The position numbers and the translations under genes are program-made. A stretch of 45,336 nucleotides of DNA from Candidatus Rokuibacteriota bacterium (GTDB lineage: Bacteria; Bacteroidota; Bacteroidia; Flavobacteriales; Flavobacteriaceae), in NCBI GenBank assembly GCA_900299425.1, contig OMJU01000036.1, positions 1 to 45,336 of the forward strand, written 5' to 3'. Numbering within the stretch: the first letter of the stretch is position 1; every line of letters starts with the position of its first letter. Shown here piece after piece: positions 18,081 to 28,576 of this stretch. Below the pieces are notes generated by a model that did not search any database, was not told the origin of the DNA, and saw only the letters and a program-made list of their open reading frames with translations.

Positions 18081-18734
18081 ATGAATGACCTTAGACAAAA
18101 AGGGCTAGCTTCCCACTGGCTCGTTGGTATTTTTGCCGGTCTGATGGGTTTTGTTGGATTTTCAAGTTTCGATCCGTCGGACAGAAAATTTGATGACTTT
18201 GATGATACATCACTTTGTTATCATGTGCCATTTGCCCAGGACGCTGCTACCTCAAAAGAAACTAAACATACGCTGTTTTTAAATGATTCATACCTGGCCT
18301 TTAAAGAAGCTTTGGCCTTCAAAGAATCGGGCGGTGATTATCAAGCCGTAAATCGTTTTGGCTATTTGGGTAAATATCAGTTTCACATGAATACCCTTAA
18401 ACTCATGGGAATTGTTGATAAACAGCGATTTTTGAGTGAATCTCAGTTGCAGGAAGCGGCATTTTTCTGGTACGCCGCGCGCAATAAATGGATATTACGT
18501 AAAGACCTGAAACGCAGTATCGGTAAATACATAAATGGTATTGAGATTACTGAATCGGGAATTTTGGCGGCGGCACATCTCGCTGGTGCTGGAAACGTAA
18601 AAAAATATCTGCGCAGTGGTGGAGCATATGCCTTTGAAGATGCATTTGGCACCAGTATTGAGCAGTATTTAATACAATTCGCGCATTACAACACTCAGTC
18701 AATCCCGGCCCAGGATCAGTGGATTGATCTTTAA
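18081..18734 (+). CDS. Lytic transglycosylase-like (SLT/lysozyme-fold) protein
   Basis: 217 aa. One hydrophobic segment near the N-terminus (about residues 12-29) suggests a membrane anchor or signal. Residues 70-205 look like a lysozyme-fold domain: AFKESGGDYQAVNRFGYLGKYQF contains the ES pair (Glu82-Ser83) typical of lytic transglycosylases and the GKYQF strand. ILAAAHLAGAGNVKKYL resembles the second half of the fold. It follows mltG with its own promoter, consistent with a role in murein turnover. Activity is inferred, not proven. Confidence 0.75.
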   Translation: MNDLRQKGLASHWLVGIFAGLMGFVGFSSFDPSDRKFDDFDDTSLCYHVPFAQDAATSKETKHTLFLNDSYLAFKEALAFKESGGDYQAVNRFGYLGKYQFHMNTLKLMGIVDKQRFLSESQLQEAAFFWYAARNKWILRKDLKRSIGKYINGIEITESGILAAAHLAGAGNVKKYLRSGGAYAFEDAFGTSIEQYLIQFAHYNTQSIPAQDQWIDL

Positions 18735-18754
18735 GATGACTTCAGTTTATTCAG

Positions 18755-19465
18755 TTATTGGGCTAGGAACATAAAAATACTAGGCTTTTTGTGAAAATCA
18801 TAAGCCGAAGGTTGCCATTGCCTTACTTGTTTGGTCAGGATAAACTCATCCTCAAGGGTCAAATTAACGGCTACGCAAAGCTGAGTGTCCGGCTTGAGAC
18901 TGGCTACGAGTGCGGCCAAAAGCTGATTATTGCGGTAAGGGGTTTCGATAAATATTTGAGTTTGAGCTTCTTGTTCCGATTGTTTTTCTAATTGCTTGAT
19001 GTATTGCTTGCGTTCTGTTTTGTCAATGGGTAAATAACCATGAAATGCAAATTTTTGTCCATTGAGTCCACTGGCCATAAGCGACAATAAGATAGAGGAT
19101 GGGCCTACCAAAGGGACTACTTTAATGCCGTGTTTATGAGCGAAATCTACGACCTCAGCTCCTGGATCGGCTACCCCCGGACAGCCGGCATCACTGATGA
19201 TACCCAAATCGTGGCCGTCGAGGCAGGGCTGGATGAGCTCTGGGATTTCTAGGGGATCGGTAAATTTATTGATGGTAGAGAGTTTTAAATCTGCCTGTTT
19301 TTTTTGAGGACAAATGGCCTTGATGAAACGACGCGCATTTTTTTCGTGTTCCACCACAAAATGATCGGTAGATTCAATGATTTTGACCACGCTCAAGGGC
19401 AGTACAGACATGGGGGACACCTCTCCCAAAGGACACGGTATCAAAAACAACTGTCCCTTTTTCAT
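18755..19465 (-). CDS. SAM-dependent methyltransferase, RsmI-like tetrapyrrole-methylase family
   Basis: 236 aa. It has the N-terminal phrase QLFLIPCPLGE, the family motif GIISDAGCPGVADPG (about residues 88-102) and VVPLVGPSSILLSLMASGLNGQKFAFHGYLP, the pattern of RsmI (16S rRNA C1402 2'-O-methyltransferase) and its relatives. It is shorter than RsmI (about 280 aa) and lacks its C-terminal domain; Bacteroidota commonly have such a paralogue whose substrate is not known. It is last in the leftward dnaA-phosphatase-dehydrogenase run, 3 nt after the dehydrogenase stop. Confidence 0.85.
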   Translation of the reverse strand: MKKGQLFLIPCPLGEVSPMSVLPLSVVKIIESTDHFVVEHEKNARRFIKAICPQKKQADLKLSTINKFTDPLEIPELIQPCLDGHDLGIISDAGCPGVADPGAEVVDFAHKHGIKVVPLVGPSSILLSLMASGLNGQKFAFHGYLPIDKTERKQYIKQLEKQSEQEAQTQIFIETPYRNNQLLAALVASLKPDTQLCVAVNLTLEDEFILTKQVRQWQPSAYDFHKKPSIFMFLAQ

Positions 19466-19468
19466 TGA

Positions 19469-20839
19469 TCAGTGTTGTACCAATAATTTTTGAATTCTCA
19501 AACTTCCATCTCCATGGGTGCTTTGGAATAAATAGAGTCCAGTTGGCCAAGTACTGGTGTTGATTGTGACCCAGTCTTGATGGACTTTTTCCGTCTTAAT
19601 TTCTTGACCTTTTACATCGTAAACCGTAAAGGAAACCAGATTTGAAGCATGGACCAGCAGCTGATCTCGGGCTGGATTGGGAAATAATTGCACGGTAATC
19701 TGGGAATCAGCTTGCCCTAAAACAACCTCCGGAACAATTTTGTAAACAACTCCGTTAAAAGCAGTTAGGTACAGGCTACCATCTATTGCTTCCCCAAAGG
19801 AGGCCCAGTTCTGGCTTTGATTTTGCTCGAACACCACATTGCCATTAGCAGGGTCTAATACACCTAGATATCCCGAAACGAAGTCTGCAAAAAGATAATG
19901 CCCTTGCAATGGCGTATTTTCAGGACCTCGATAAACATAGCCTCCTGTTATTGAACTGCCGATATTATGGGGATATACCGCGATAGGAAATTCCATAGTA
20001 GAAGGGTCAGCACAATTACTAGTATTGTAACTTTGATCGCCTTCATAACAGCGCCAACCGTAATTTAGGCCAGCAGCACTGAGGGCGACTTTATTTATTT
20101 CTTCGTAAGCATTTTGACCCACATCAGCAATCCATAAATCACCGGTGTCTCGATCAAAACTAAATTTCCAAGGATTGCGCAAACCGTAGGCCCAAATTTC
20201 CTGAGCCTCTGTGGTGCTTTCAAAATAAGGGTTGTCCAGAGGAATACTGTAATTGAGATTTCCGGAAGGATTATCTATATCGATACGCAAAAGTTTTCCG
20301 AGTAAACTACTGGTATTTTGAGAATAGTTTTGCGGATCGCCCCCGCTGCCTCCATCACCCATGCCGATGTATAAATAGCCATTAGGGCCAAAGGCGATGC
20401 AGCCTCCGTTGTGGTTAGCATAGGGTTGCACGATAGTCATAAGGCCCAATTCAGAACTGGGATCGGCTAGATTTGGATTCAAGGGATCAACACTAAATCG
20501 CGATATTTGAGTATTCCCATTAGGATTTGTATAATTCACAAAAAAGTAACCATTATTGGGGTAATCAGGATGGAAGGCGAGGCCTAAAAGACCCCGCTCA
20601 CCTCCAGAAGAGATAGAACCACTTAAATTTAAAAATGGTGTTGCTTCGACAGTTCCGTCTGGATTTAAAATTTTAATGCGCCCTCCTTGTTCCACAATGA
20701 AAAGACGCTCGTCTTGAGCATGCTGAATGTTGAGTGGTGCATTAAAACCCGTTGCAACAGTTGTTAGACTAAAAGACTGGGCATTTAGGGTATAATTTAC
20801 CAGTAGTGAAATGAGTAATAACCGAGAAGTGAGCCGCAT
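19469..20839 (-). CDS. PQQ-type sugar dehydrogenase (glucose/sorbosone family), T9SS-secreted
   Basis: 456 aa from the ATG at 20839, which begins a clean signal peptide (MRLTSRLLLISLL...NAQ). A TTG 16 codons upstream would add a charged extension and is less likely. The six-blade GSDH propeller carries FIVEQGGRIKIL, GLLGLAFHPDYPNNGYFFVNYT, LYIGMGDGGSGGDP and WAYGLRNPWKFSFD. Such enzymes oxidise aldose sugars with pyrroloquinoline quinone. The C-terminal 75 residues are a T9SS sorting domain (LFPNPARDQLLVHAS ... GLYLFQSTHGDGSLRIQKLLV). It should therefore be surface-bound or secreted. The exact sugar is unknown. Confidence 0.88.
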   Translation of the reverse strand: MRLTSRLLLISLLVNYTLNAQSFSLTTVATGFNAPLNIQHAQDERLFIVEQGGRIKILNPDGTVEATPFLNLSGSISSGGERGLLGLAFHPDYPNNGYFFVNYTNPNGNTQISRFSVDPLNPNLADPSSELGLMTIVQPYANHNGGCIAFGPNGYLYIGMGDGGSGGDPQNYSQNTSSLLGKLLRIDIDNPSGNLNYSIPLDNPYFESTTEAQEIWAYGLRNPWKFSFDRDTGDLWIADVGQNAYEEINKVALSAAGLNYGWRCYEGDQSYNTSNCADPSTMEFPIAVYPHNIGSSITGGYVYRGPENTPLQGHYLFADFVSGYLGVLDPANGNVVFEQNQSQNWASFGEAIDGSLYLTAFNGVVYKIVPEVVLGQADSQITVQLFPNPARDQLLVHASNLVSFTVYDVKGQEIKTEKVHQDWVTINTSTWPTGLYLFQSTHGDGSLRIQKLLVQH

Positions 20840-20900
20840 GATTATTAAGATTGGCGTTAGTTTTTTATAAACTGCTAAGTAGGACAAAGCTTAAGTGAAG

Positions 20901-21371
20901 TTAATCAAATTTTTGATTGATATCTCGCGCAATGACCTCGCAAGCTCGGTCGATCAAATTATAAACTTCCGCAAATCCTGAAACACCACCATAATAGGGA
21001 TCAGGAACATCCACACCTTCGCCGGGAAAAATTGCCTCCAACAGTAAATAGAGTTTTTTGAGTTGATCCGGTGATTTTGCTAAGGCTTTGAGATCGCTGT
21101 AATTGCTTTGATCCATTGCATAGATTAAATCGTATTGGTCAAAAAATGCCGGTATAAACTGCTGTGCTCTTTGCTGACTAATATCCAGGCCTTGCTTTTG
21201 AGCAATATCAATACTGCGAGGATCTGGGGGGTTGCCCACGTGCCAACCGCCTGTTCCAGCAGAGGCTACTTGAAATCGATTAGGATCTAATTTGTCTTTT
21301 AAAATACCTTCTGCCAAGGGAGATCGACAAATATTGCCCAGACACACCATCAAAATTTTAGTCTTTTTCAT
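20901..21371 (-). CDS. Low-molecular-weight protein-tyrosine phosphatase
   Basis: 156 aa, complete. The CX5R loop is Cys10-LGNIC-Arg16 followed by SPLAEG, and the general acid is Asp124 in VPDPYYGG. These enzymes dephosphorylate protein tyrosines, often those of exopolysaccharide tyrosine kinases; no such kinase is nearby. Its ATG lies at the very end of the T-rich tail of the dnaA terminator, so its expression may depend on read-through from dnaA. Confidence 0.95.
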   Translation of the reverse strand: MKKTKILMVCLGNICRSPLAEGILKDKLDPNRFQVASAGTGGWHVGNPPDPRSIDIAQKQGLDISQQRAQQFIPAFFDQYDLIYAMDQSNYSDLKALAKSPDQLKKLYLLLEAIFPGEGVDVPDPYYGGVSGFAEVYNLIDRACEVIARDINQKFD

Positions 21372-21400
21372 AAAAGAAAATCCCGAGCTAGGTCGGGATT
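21371..21400 (-). terminator. Intrinsic terminator between dnaA and the phosphatase gene
   Basis: On the minus strand AATCCCGA (21400-21393) pairs with TCGGGATT (21386-21379) around a 6-nt loop, followed by TTTTCTTTT. The stem begins at the last base of the dnaA stop codon, and the T-tail runs into the ATG of the next gene. Confidence 0.8.
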
Positions 21401-22827
21401 TATAAGGTTAATTTTTTGTTCAAGTCTTCGACGTATTTGCGGAATTGCTTGTCTGTACTTGACAGATTATCTACTGTTTTGCATGCGTGCAGCACTGTAG
21501 CGTGATCTCTCTGGCCTATTTGCGATCCAATTGAGGCTAGGGAGGCTTTGGTGAATTTTTTCGCAAAGAACATAGCCAATTGACGGGCCTGTACAATGTG
21601 TCTTTTACGCGTTTTTGATTGAAGCGTATCTACATCCATTTGGAAGTATTCACTGACCACTTTTTGGATGTAGTCGATAGACACCTCACGTTTGGTGTGT
21701 TTTACGTAATTATCGACAATTTTCTTGGCGAGATCGATGGTGATCTCTCTTCTGTTAAAGGAGGAGTGTGCAATTAGCGAAATTATTGCGCCCTCTAACT
21801 CGCGAATATTGGTCTTGATGTTATTGGCCAAAAATTCTACAATCTCCTCTGGCATTTCAACACCATCGCGATAGAGCTTGTTTTTAATAATGGCAACACG
21901 TGTTTCATAATCTGGATGATTGAGCTCGGCAGACAGCCCCCACTTAAAGCGAGAGAGCAAGCGTTGCTCTATATCCATCATGTCCACAGGAGCCTTGTCA
22001 CTGGTCAAAATGACCTGCTTGCCATTTTGATGTAAGTGATTGAAAATATGGAAGAAGACATCTTGGGTTCCGGCCTTACCTGAAAGCAATTGAATATCGT
22101 CTACGATCAGAACATCGATGATTTGATAGAAATGTATGAAATCATTGCGATTGTTTTTCTTAACCGACTCAATGTATTGCTGGGTAAATTTTTCGGCAGA
22201 AATATAAAGTACGGTCTTTTCAGGGTATTTTTCTTTAATCTCTACACCAATTGCGTGGGCCAGGTGTGTTTTTCCAAGCCCTACACCACCAAATATAAGT
22301 AAGGGGTTGAAAGAGGTTCCTCCTGGTTTATTGGCTACAGCATAACCGGCAGAACGCGCAAGACGGTTTGAGTCTCCTTCAAGGAAATTTTCAAAACTGT
22401 AATTAGGATTGAGTTGTGACTCAATCTTTACATTGCGGATGCCAGGAATGACAAATGGGTTTTTGAGTTCTGGACTTTTGTGCTTGAGCGGCACATCAAC
22501 TTCCTGTTCTTTGAGTTGACTGCGGTTCGCACTGGGTATTTTTTCCGTGAAAGGTTGCTTGTTGCCATAAGTGTTTTCCATCTTTATGATATACACTAAT
22601 TTAGCCTTGGCTCCTAATTCACGGGTGAGAGAGACTTTGAGTAACTTAACATAGTGTTCCTCTAGCCATTCGTAGAAGAATTTACTCGGCACTTGAATGC
22701 TCAGCGCATTATCTACGAGCTTAACTGCTTTAATGGGTTCGAACCAGGTTTTATAGGCTTGTGCAGAAATGTTGTCTTCGATAAACGACAAGCAATTTCC
22801 CCAAACTGATTCCACAGTTCTCCCCAT
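21400..22827 (-). CDS. dnaA: Chromosomal replication initiator DnaA
   Basis: 475 aa. Domain I (about 1-85) begins with ESVWGNCLSFIEDNISAQAYKTWF. A variable domain II (85-140) follows, then the AAA+ domain III with Walker A GGVGLGKT (180-187) and Walker B LIVDDIQLL, and domain IV with the DNA-recognition helix motif RDHATVLHACKTV near the C-terminus. It opens the origin and regulates transcription. The 205 nt upstream are AT-rich but contain no DnaA-box cluster, so the origin does not appear to be here. A near-consensus -7 (CATATTTG, about 22912-22919) lies upstream. Confidence 0.98.
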   Translation of the reverse strand: MGRTVESVWGNCLSFIEDNISAQAYKTWFEPIKAVKLVDNALSIQVPSKFFYEWLEEHYVKLLKVSLTRELGAKAKLVYIIKMENTYGNKQPFTEKIPSANRSQLKEQEVDVPLKHKSPELKNPFVIPGIRNVKIESQLNPNYSFENFLEGDSNRLARSAGYAVANKPGGTSFNPLLIFGGVGLGKTHLAHAIGVEIKEKYPEKTVLYISAEKFTQQYIESVKKNNRNDFIHFYQIIDVLIVDDIQLLSGKAGTQDVFFHIFNHLHQNGKQVILTSDKAPVDMMDIEQRLLSRFKWGLSAELNHPDYETRVAIIKNKLYRDGVEMPEEIVEFLANNIKTNIRELEGAIISLIAHSSFNRREITIDLAKKIVDNYVKHTKREVSIDYIQKVVSEYFQMDVDTLQSKTRKRHIVQARQLAMFFAKKFTKASLASIGSQIGQRDHATVLHACKTVDNLSSTDKQFRKYVEDLNKKLTL

Positions 22828-23032
22828 GATTAATTAAAGCGTTTTATTAATTTAAAAAATAGATTGAAATTAGCGATCCTCAGGTGATTTGCTAACATTT
22901 TCTTAACACTACAAATATGTGAACAAAAAATCTAAAAAAAAAATAGAATGCCTATTGAATTTTGATTTTTTTTTTCTCATAATGATTTGCATTTAGTCAA
23001 TAAAAACAACATCGGAAAATTCAATAAATTTT

Positions 23033-23455
23033 ATGCATTGTAAAACTTCAACAGAAATTCGCGTGAGATATGGAGAAACCGACCAAATGGGCTTTGTTTA
23101 CTACGGAAATTACGCGCTTTATTTGGAACAGGGTCGCACTGATTGGCTCAGAAAAATGGGATTCTCCTATAAGGAATTAGAGGCGCAAAACATCTTATTA
23201 CCTGTAACTCAATTCAGTATCAATTATCATGCCCCTGGGCGCTATGATGATCTCTTAAAAGTTGAAACTAGTTTGGTCAAAATTCCGGGAGTGAAAATCC
23301 AGTTTTCATATGTTATTTATAATGAGGAAAATAAGCAACTCATCACTGCCGAAACCACCCTAGCTTTTGTGGATAAAACAACGACTAAAATCATCCCCGC
23401 GCCAGCATTTTTACTTGAGGCTATCAAATCTTGTTGGGGGCAAGAAAATTATTAG
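23033..23455 (+). CDS. Acyl-CoA thioesterase, YbgC/4HBT hotdog family
   Basis: 140 aa. The hotdog-fold signature YGETDQMGFVYYGNYALYLEQGRTDWL (residues 13-39 region) includes the catalytic Asp17. It hydrolyses acyl-CoA thioesters; YbgC relatives act with the Tol-Pal system in some bacteria, but no tol genes are visible here. It is divergent from dnaA and convergent with yigZ (10-nt gap). Confidence 0.9.
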   Translation: MHCKTSTEIRVRYGETDQMGFVYYGNYALYLEQGRTDWLRKMGFSYKELEAQNILLPVTQFSINYHAPGRYDDLLKVETSLVKIPGVKIQFSYVIYNEENKQLITAETTLAFVDKTTTKIIPAPAFLLEAIKSCWGQENY

Positions 23456-23465
23456 GGTCTGACCA

Positions 23466-24083
23466 CTATTGATCCTTAGTGATAATAAGCACGACATTGG
23501 GATAATTTTCCCAGTAGGTTAAAACATCCTCAACAATATTATTGGGTACGTTAAATATAATTGAGCAATCTTGATCGAGTCTTTGATCGATAATCTCATA
23601 ACCGCCTTGTTTGAGCCATTGCATGGTCAAACCAATGTCAGGGTATTTGAACTGTAGCTCGGCTCTGACGTAAACCACCTCTGCTTTAAAGCTGCATGAT
23701 TCCAAGCTTAATTGGGCCGTCGTTTTATAAGCCTTTATCAACCCGCCGACACCAAGTTTGGTTCCGCCAAAATAGCGAACTACAGCAACAGCTGTATTGG
23801 TTAAACCAAAGGACTGAATCTGACCCAATATCGGTGTTCCAGCACTGTGTGCCGGTTCGCCATCATCGTTGGCCCTAAATTCTTGCCCGTCTATTCCCAG
23901 CCGGTATGCATAACAGCAATGATTAGCGCCATGATGTTCTTTTTTTAGGGTCTCAAAAAAAGCCATGGCGGCCTCAGGGTTTTCTACATGACGCGCAAAT
24001 CCGAGAAACTTACTGCCTTTGTCCTTATAGACAATGTCTCGGACACCATTTTTAATGGTTTTTAAGGGCTGTATTAAACTCAT
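23466..24083 (-). CDS. YigZ/IMPACT family protein
   Basis: 205 aa. The N-terminal UPF0029 domain has KGSKFLGFARHVENPEAA, HHGANHCCYAYRLG, DDGEPAHSAGTPIL and VVRYFGGTKLGVGGLIKAY, the hallmark segments of the family, followed by a C-terminal ferredoxin-like domain. The family is related to eukaryotic IMPACT, a translation-control protein; the bacterial role is not established. Its ATG overlaps the ribD stop by 4 nt, so the two are co-transcribed. Confidence 0.93.
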   Translation of the reverse strand: MSLIQPLKTIKNGVRDIVYKDKGSKFLGFARHVENPEAAMAFFETLKKEHHGANHCCYAYRLGIDGQEFRANDDGEPAHSAGTPILGQIQSFGLTNTAVAVVRYFGGTKLGVGGLIKAYKTTAQLSLESCSFKAEVVYVRAELQFKYPDIGLTMQWLKQGGYEIIDQRLDQDCSIIFNVPNNIVEDVLTYWENYPNVVLIITKDQ

Positions 24084-25126
24084 AATGGGTTTTGTCCATA
24101 AAACAGGACATTATCTTCGAAAGTTGCAATGGGGGTAAGACTTGCGTTTAGTTTTGGACCTTTGAGTCCATTGTCCCATGAATTTGCACTTTTATAACAA
24201 TAACACTCATCCCAAAGATTTGAGTCAATAAAGCGTTGCAGAGTTTTGGGGCCACCTTCTATTAATACGCTTTGTATAGTGTTTTCATGAAGTTTACGCA
24301 GCACTGCCTCGGGGTTGGGATACAATGCAGAACTCAGCCATAGGATGTTTTTTTGTTGATGCTCCTTATTAAATTTATGCTCATCAATATCCTTAATATC
24401 CTTAGGTCGATCAGCGCCCTTATTTTTCTGATGATCTATGGGCTTGTCTCCACCCAATACTACAATAATTGGATTGTTTTCATTCCAACGATAGGCCGAT
24501 AGCCTTGGATTATCTTGTGTCCAGGTTCTGTGTCCCACCAGTATAGCGTGTTCTCTGCTGCGCAAAAAATGGGTGTGTTGTCGCGCCATTTCATTGCTGA
24601 TCCATACAGGGCGTGATTCTTTTTTGGTCAAAGGAGCCACAAAGCCGTTTTGTGTCTGGGCCCATTTAAGGATAATATAAGGTCGCCTTTGTTCGTGAAA
24701 GCGGAAAAACCGCTTGTTTAGTTCGCGAGATTCAGCCTCTAAGATGCCCGTTATGACTTCAATGCCGTGATTTTTCAGATGGGCAATGCCCGAGCCGTTC
24801 ACTTTATCGTGGGTGTCACCGCTTCCAATAATAACTTTTTTAATCCCCGAAGCAACAATTAATGGGGCGCAAGCCTCTGTTTTGCCCACGTGGTTACAGG
24901 GTTCTAAATTGACGTACAGGGTTGCACCCTTGAGCCCTGTGGGGTCACAATTGTAGATTGCCTCTGCTTCTGCATGCCGTCCTCCAGGATGGTGATGCCA
25001 TCCCTCAGAAATTATTTTCTGGTCTTTGACAATAACACTGCCTACCATAGGATTTGGAAAGGTTGTGCCTCTGCCATTTTCAGCCAGTTGCAAACAGCGC
25101 GCCATGAAATTTTCGTGTATCTTCAC
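24080..25126 (-). CDS. ribD: Bifunctional riboflavin deaminase/reductase RibD
   Basis: 348 aa. The deaminase domain has the zinc site His51 (GGRHAEAEAI, catalytic Glu53), Cys77 and Cys86 (LEPCNHVGKTEAC). The reductase domain follows from about residue 150 (RPYIILKWAQTQNGFVA, VLIEGGPKTLQRFI). It carries out the second and third steps of riboflavin synthesis from GTP. The start is GTG, supported by the family N-terminus KIHENFMARCLQLA. A full promoter lies only 4 nt upstream. No FMN riboswitch can fit in this short upstream region. Confidence 0.95.
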   Translation of the reverse strand: MKIHENFMARCLQLAENGRGTTFPNPMVGSVIVKDQKIISEGWHHHPGGRHAEAEAIYNCDPTGLKGATLYVNLEPCNHVGKTEACAPLIVASGIKKVIIGSGDTHDKVNGSGIAHLKNHGIEVITGILEAESRELNKRFFRFHEQRRPYIILKWAQTQNGFVAPLTKKESRPVWISNEMARQHTHFLRSREHAILVGHRTWTQDNPRLSAYRWNENNPIIVVLGGDKPIDHQKNKGADRPKDIKDIDEHKFNKEHQQKNILWLSSALYPNPEAVLRKLHENTIQSVLIEGGPKTLQRFIDSNLWDECYCYKSANSWDNGLKGPKLNASLTPIATFEDNVLFYGQNPL

Positions 25127-25130
25127 CCCT

Positions 25131-25161
25131 CAAAAGTACTGCTAAAATTTTATACCCTCAA
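25131..25161 (-). promoter_or_regulatory. Promoter abutting the ribD GTG start
   Basis: On the minus strand TTG (25161-25159), 20 nt, TACTTTTG (25138-25131), both matching the Bacteroidota consensus at correct spacing. Only 4 nt separate the -7 element from the GTG, so the ribD mRNA should be leaderless. The -33 TTG overlaps the first base of the divergent acetyltransferase ATG. Confidence 0.7.
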
Positions 25162-25643
25162 TGTTAGACATTCGATTGATCGCATTAAAAGATGACCCCG
25201 AAATAGGGCAGCTGATTCGCTCGGTATTAGAGGAATTTAATGTGCCAAAGGTGGGCACAGCCTATGCGGACGTTTCACTTAATTGTATGTTTGAAACTTA
25301 TCAAAGACCAAGATCTCGCTACTTTATAGTGAGTGATGGTAAAGCAATCTATGGAGGAGGGGGTATTGCACCTCTTGAGCAATATTCAGATCAATATTGT
25401 GAGCTACAAAAAATGTATTTCCATAAAAGTATTCGCGGCCGTGGTTTTGGACAAAAAATGATGAACTTGTGTCTCGAATTCGCTCAAAAACAAGGCTATA
25501 CCCACTGTTATTTGGAAACTATGGAGTACATGACACAAGCCCAAGGTCTTTATCGCCTTTCGGGTTTTACCTACATTGATGGCCCTTTAGGAGATACTGG
25601 GCATCATGCCTGTGGGGTTCAAATGATTAAAGAACTACTTTGA
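25161..25643 (+). CDS. GNAT family N-acetyltransferase
   Basis: 160 aa. The acetyl-CoA loop region is IRGRGFGQKMMNLCLEFAQKQGY (about residues 95-117), with the flanking strands ELQKMYFHKS and CYLETMEYMTQAQGLYRLSGF. The target is unknown. It is divergent from ribD, with only 34 nt between the start codons, and lies 1 nt upstream of prmC, so it is probably co-transcribed with prmC. Confidence 0.9.
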   Translation: MLDIRLIALKDDPEIGQLIRSVLEEFNVPKVGTAYADVSLNCMFETYQRPRSRYFIVSDGKAIYGGGGIAPLEQYSDQYCELQKMYFHKSIRGRGFGQKMMNLCLEFAQKQGYTHCYLETMEYMTQAQGLYRLSGFTYIDGPLGDTGHHACGVQMIKELL

Positions 25644-25644
25644 A

Positions 25645-26490
25645 ATGAGGCTTGAACAATGGCAAGAGCATTGGGGGCATACCTTAAAAGAGTATTATCC
25701 CGAGCAAGAAACCAGAAGTTTATTGGTGATGGCCCTTGCACACCGTATGAACTTCTCGGCCGTGGATTTAGTTACCCAGAAGGAGTTTGATATTTCTCCG
25801 GGTGACTTAGACTGGCTCGATAGTGTAATGAAACGCCTGTTAAATAAGGAACCCATTCAACAAATCATAGGGTTCACTTGGTTTTGTGATCAGCAGTTTT
25901 TTGTCAATTCAGATGTATTAATTCCGAGGCCTGAGACGGAGGAATTGGTGATGTCTTTGCGCCAAAAGCTCAAGCACAGTCAAGTGCAAACTGCTTTAGA
26001 CATCGGTACGGGCTCTGGCTGTATTGCCTTGTGTCTAGCTGCTGCTATACCCCAAACTCAATGGTATGCTTGGGATGTTTCACCACAGGCATTGGCCCTG
26101 GCTCAAAAAAATCAGCAACAGTTTATTTCTCAGGTCAATTGGCAGTGCCAAGATGCTCTGGGCTCGTGGCCTGACCAACACTTTGATTTAATTGTTTCTA
26201 ATCCGCCGTACATCCCTGAAGAGGAGCAAAAGAGTATGGATCAAAATGTTATAAACTTTGAGCCACATTTGGCACTTTTTGTCCCTTCAAATGACCCTTT
26301 GAAATTTTACCGGGCGATAAGTTCTAAAGGTTTTGATCATTTAAATTCTGGCGGACAATTGTATTTTGAATGTCATTATAAATACACTCAAGCCGTAGCT
26401 CAATTGATGAAAACCATTGGTTTCGATAAGGTAGACCCGTGGAAAGATCAATGGGGTAAGTGGCGATTTGTTTCTGGAGTGCGCCCTTGA
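25645..26490 (+). CDS. prmC: Peptide chain release factor N5-glutamine methyltransferase PrmC
   Basis: 281 aa. It methylates the glutamine of the GGQ motif in RF1 and RF2, improving termination. It has an N-terminal helical domain, the linker motif IIGFTWFCDQQFFVNSDVLIPRPETEELV, the SAM site LDIGTGSGCIAL (about 118-129) and the catalytic NPPY at 186-189. It lies 1 nt after the acetyltransferase stop. Confidence 0.95.
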   Translation: MRLEQWQEHWGHTLKEYYPEQETRSLLVMALAHRMNFSAVDLVTQKEFDISPGDLDWLDSVMKRLLNKEPIQQIIGFTWFCDQQFFVNSDVLIPRPETEELVMSLRQKLKHSQVQTALDIGTGSGCIALCLAAAIPQTQWYAWDVSPQALALAQKNQQQFISQVNWQCQDALGSWPDQHFDLIVSNPPYIPEEEQKSMDQNVINFEPHLALFVPSNDPLKFYRAISSKGFDHLNSGGQLYFECHYKYTQAVAQLMKTIGFDKVDPWKDQWGKWRFVSGVRP

Positions 26491-26539
26491 TTATTGTCGA
26501 TAAGTTAGTCCGAATAATTGACCGCTCTCGCGTTTTTAA

Positions 26540-28573
<2,034 letters not shown>

Positions 28574-28576
28574 GCC

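Noticed and set aside
23368-23376. Perfect DnaA box (TGTGGATAA) near dnaA, as a possible origin
   Set aside because: It is a single box inside the thioesterase coding sequence. The 22828-23032 intergenic region has no box cluster, so there is no support for an origin here.
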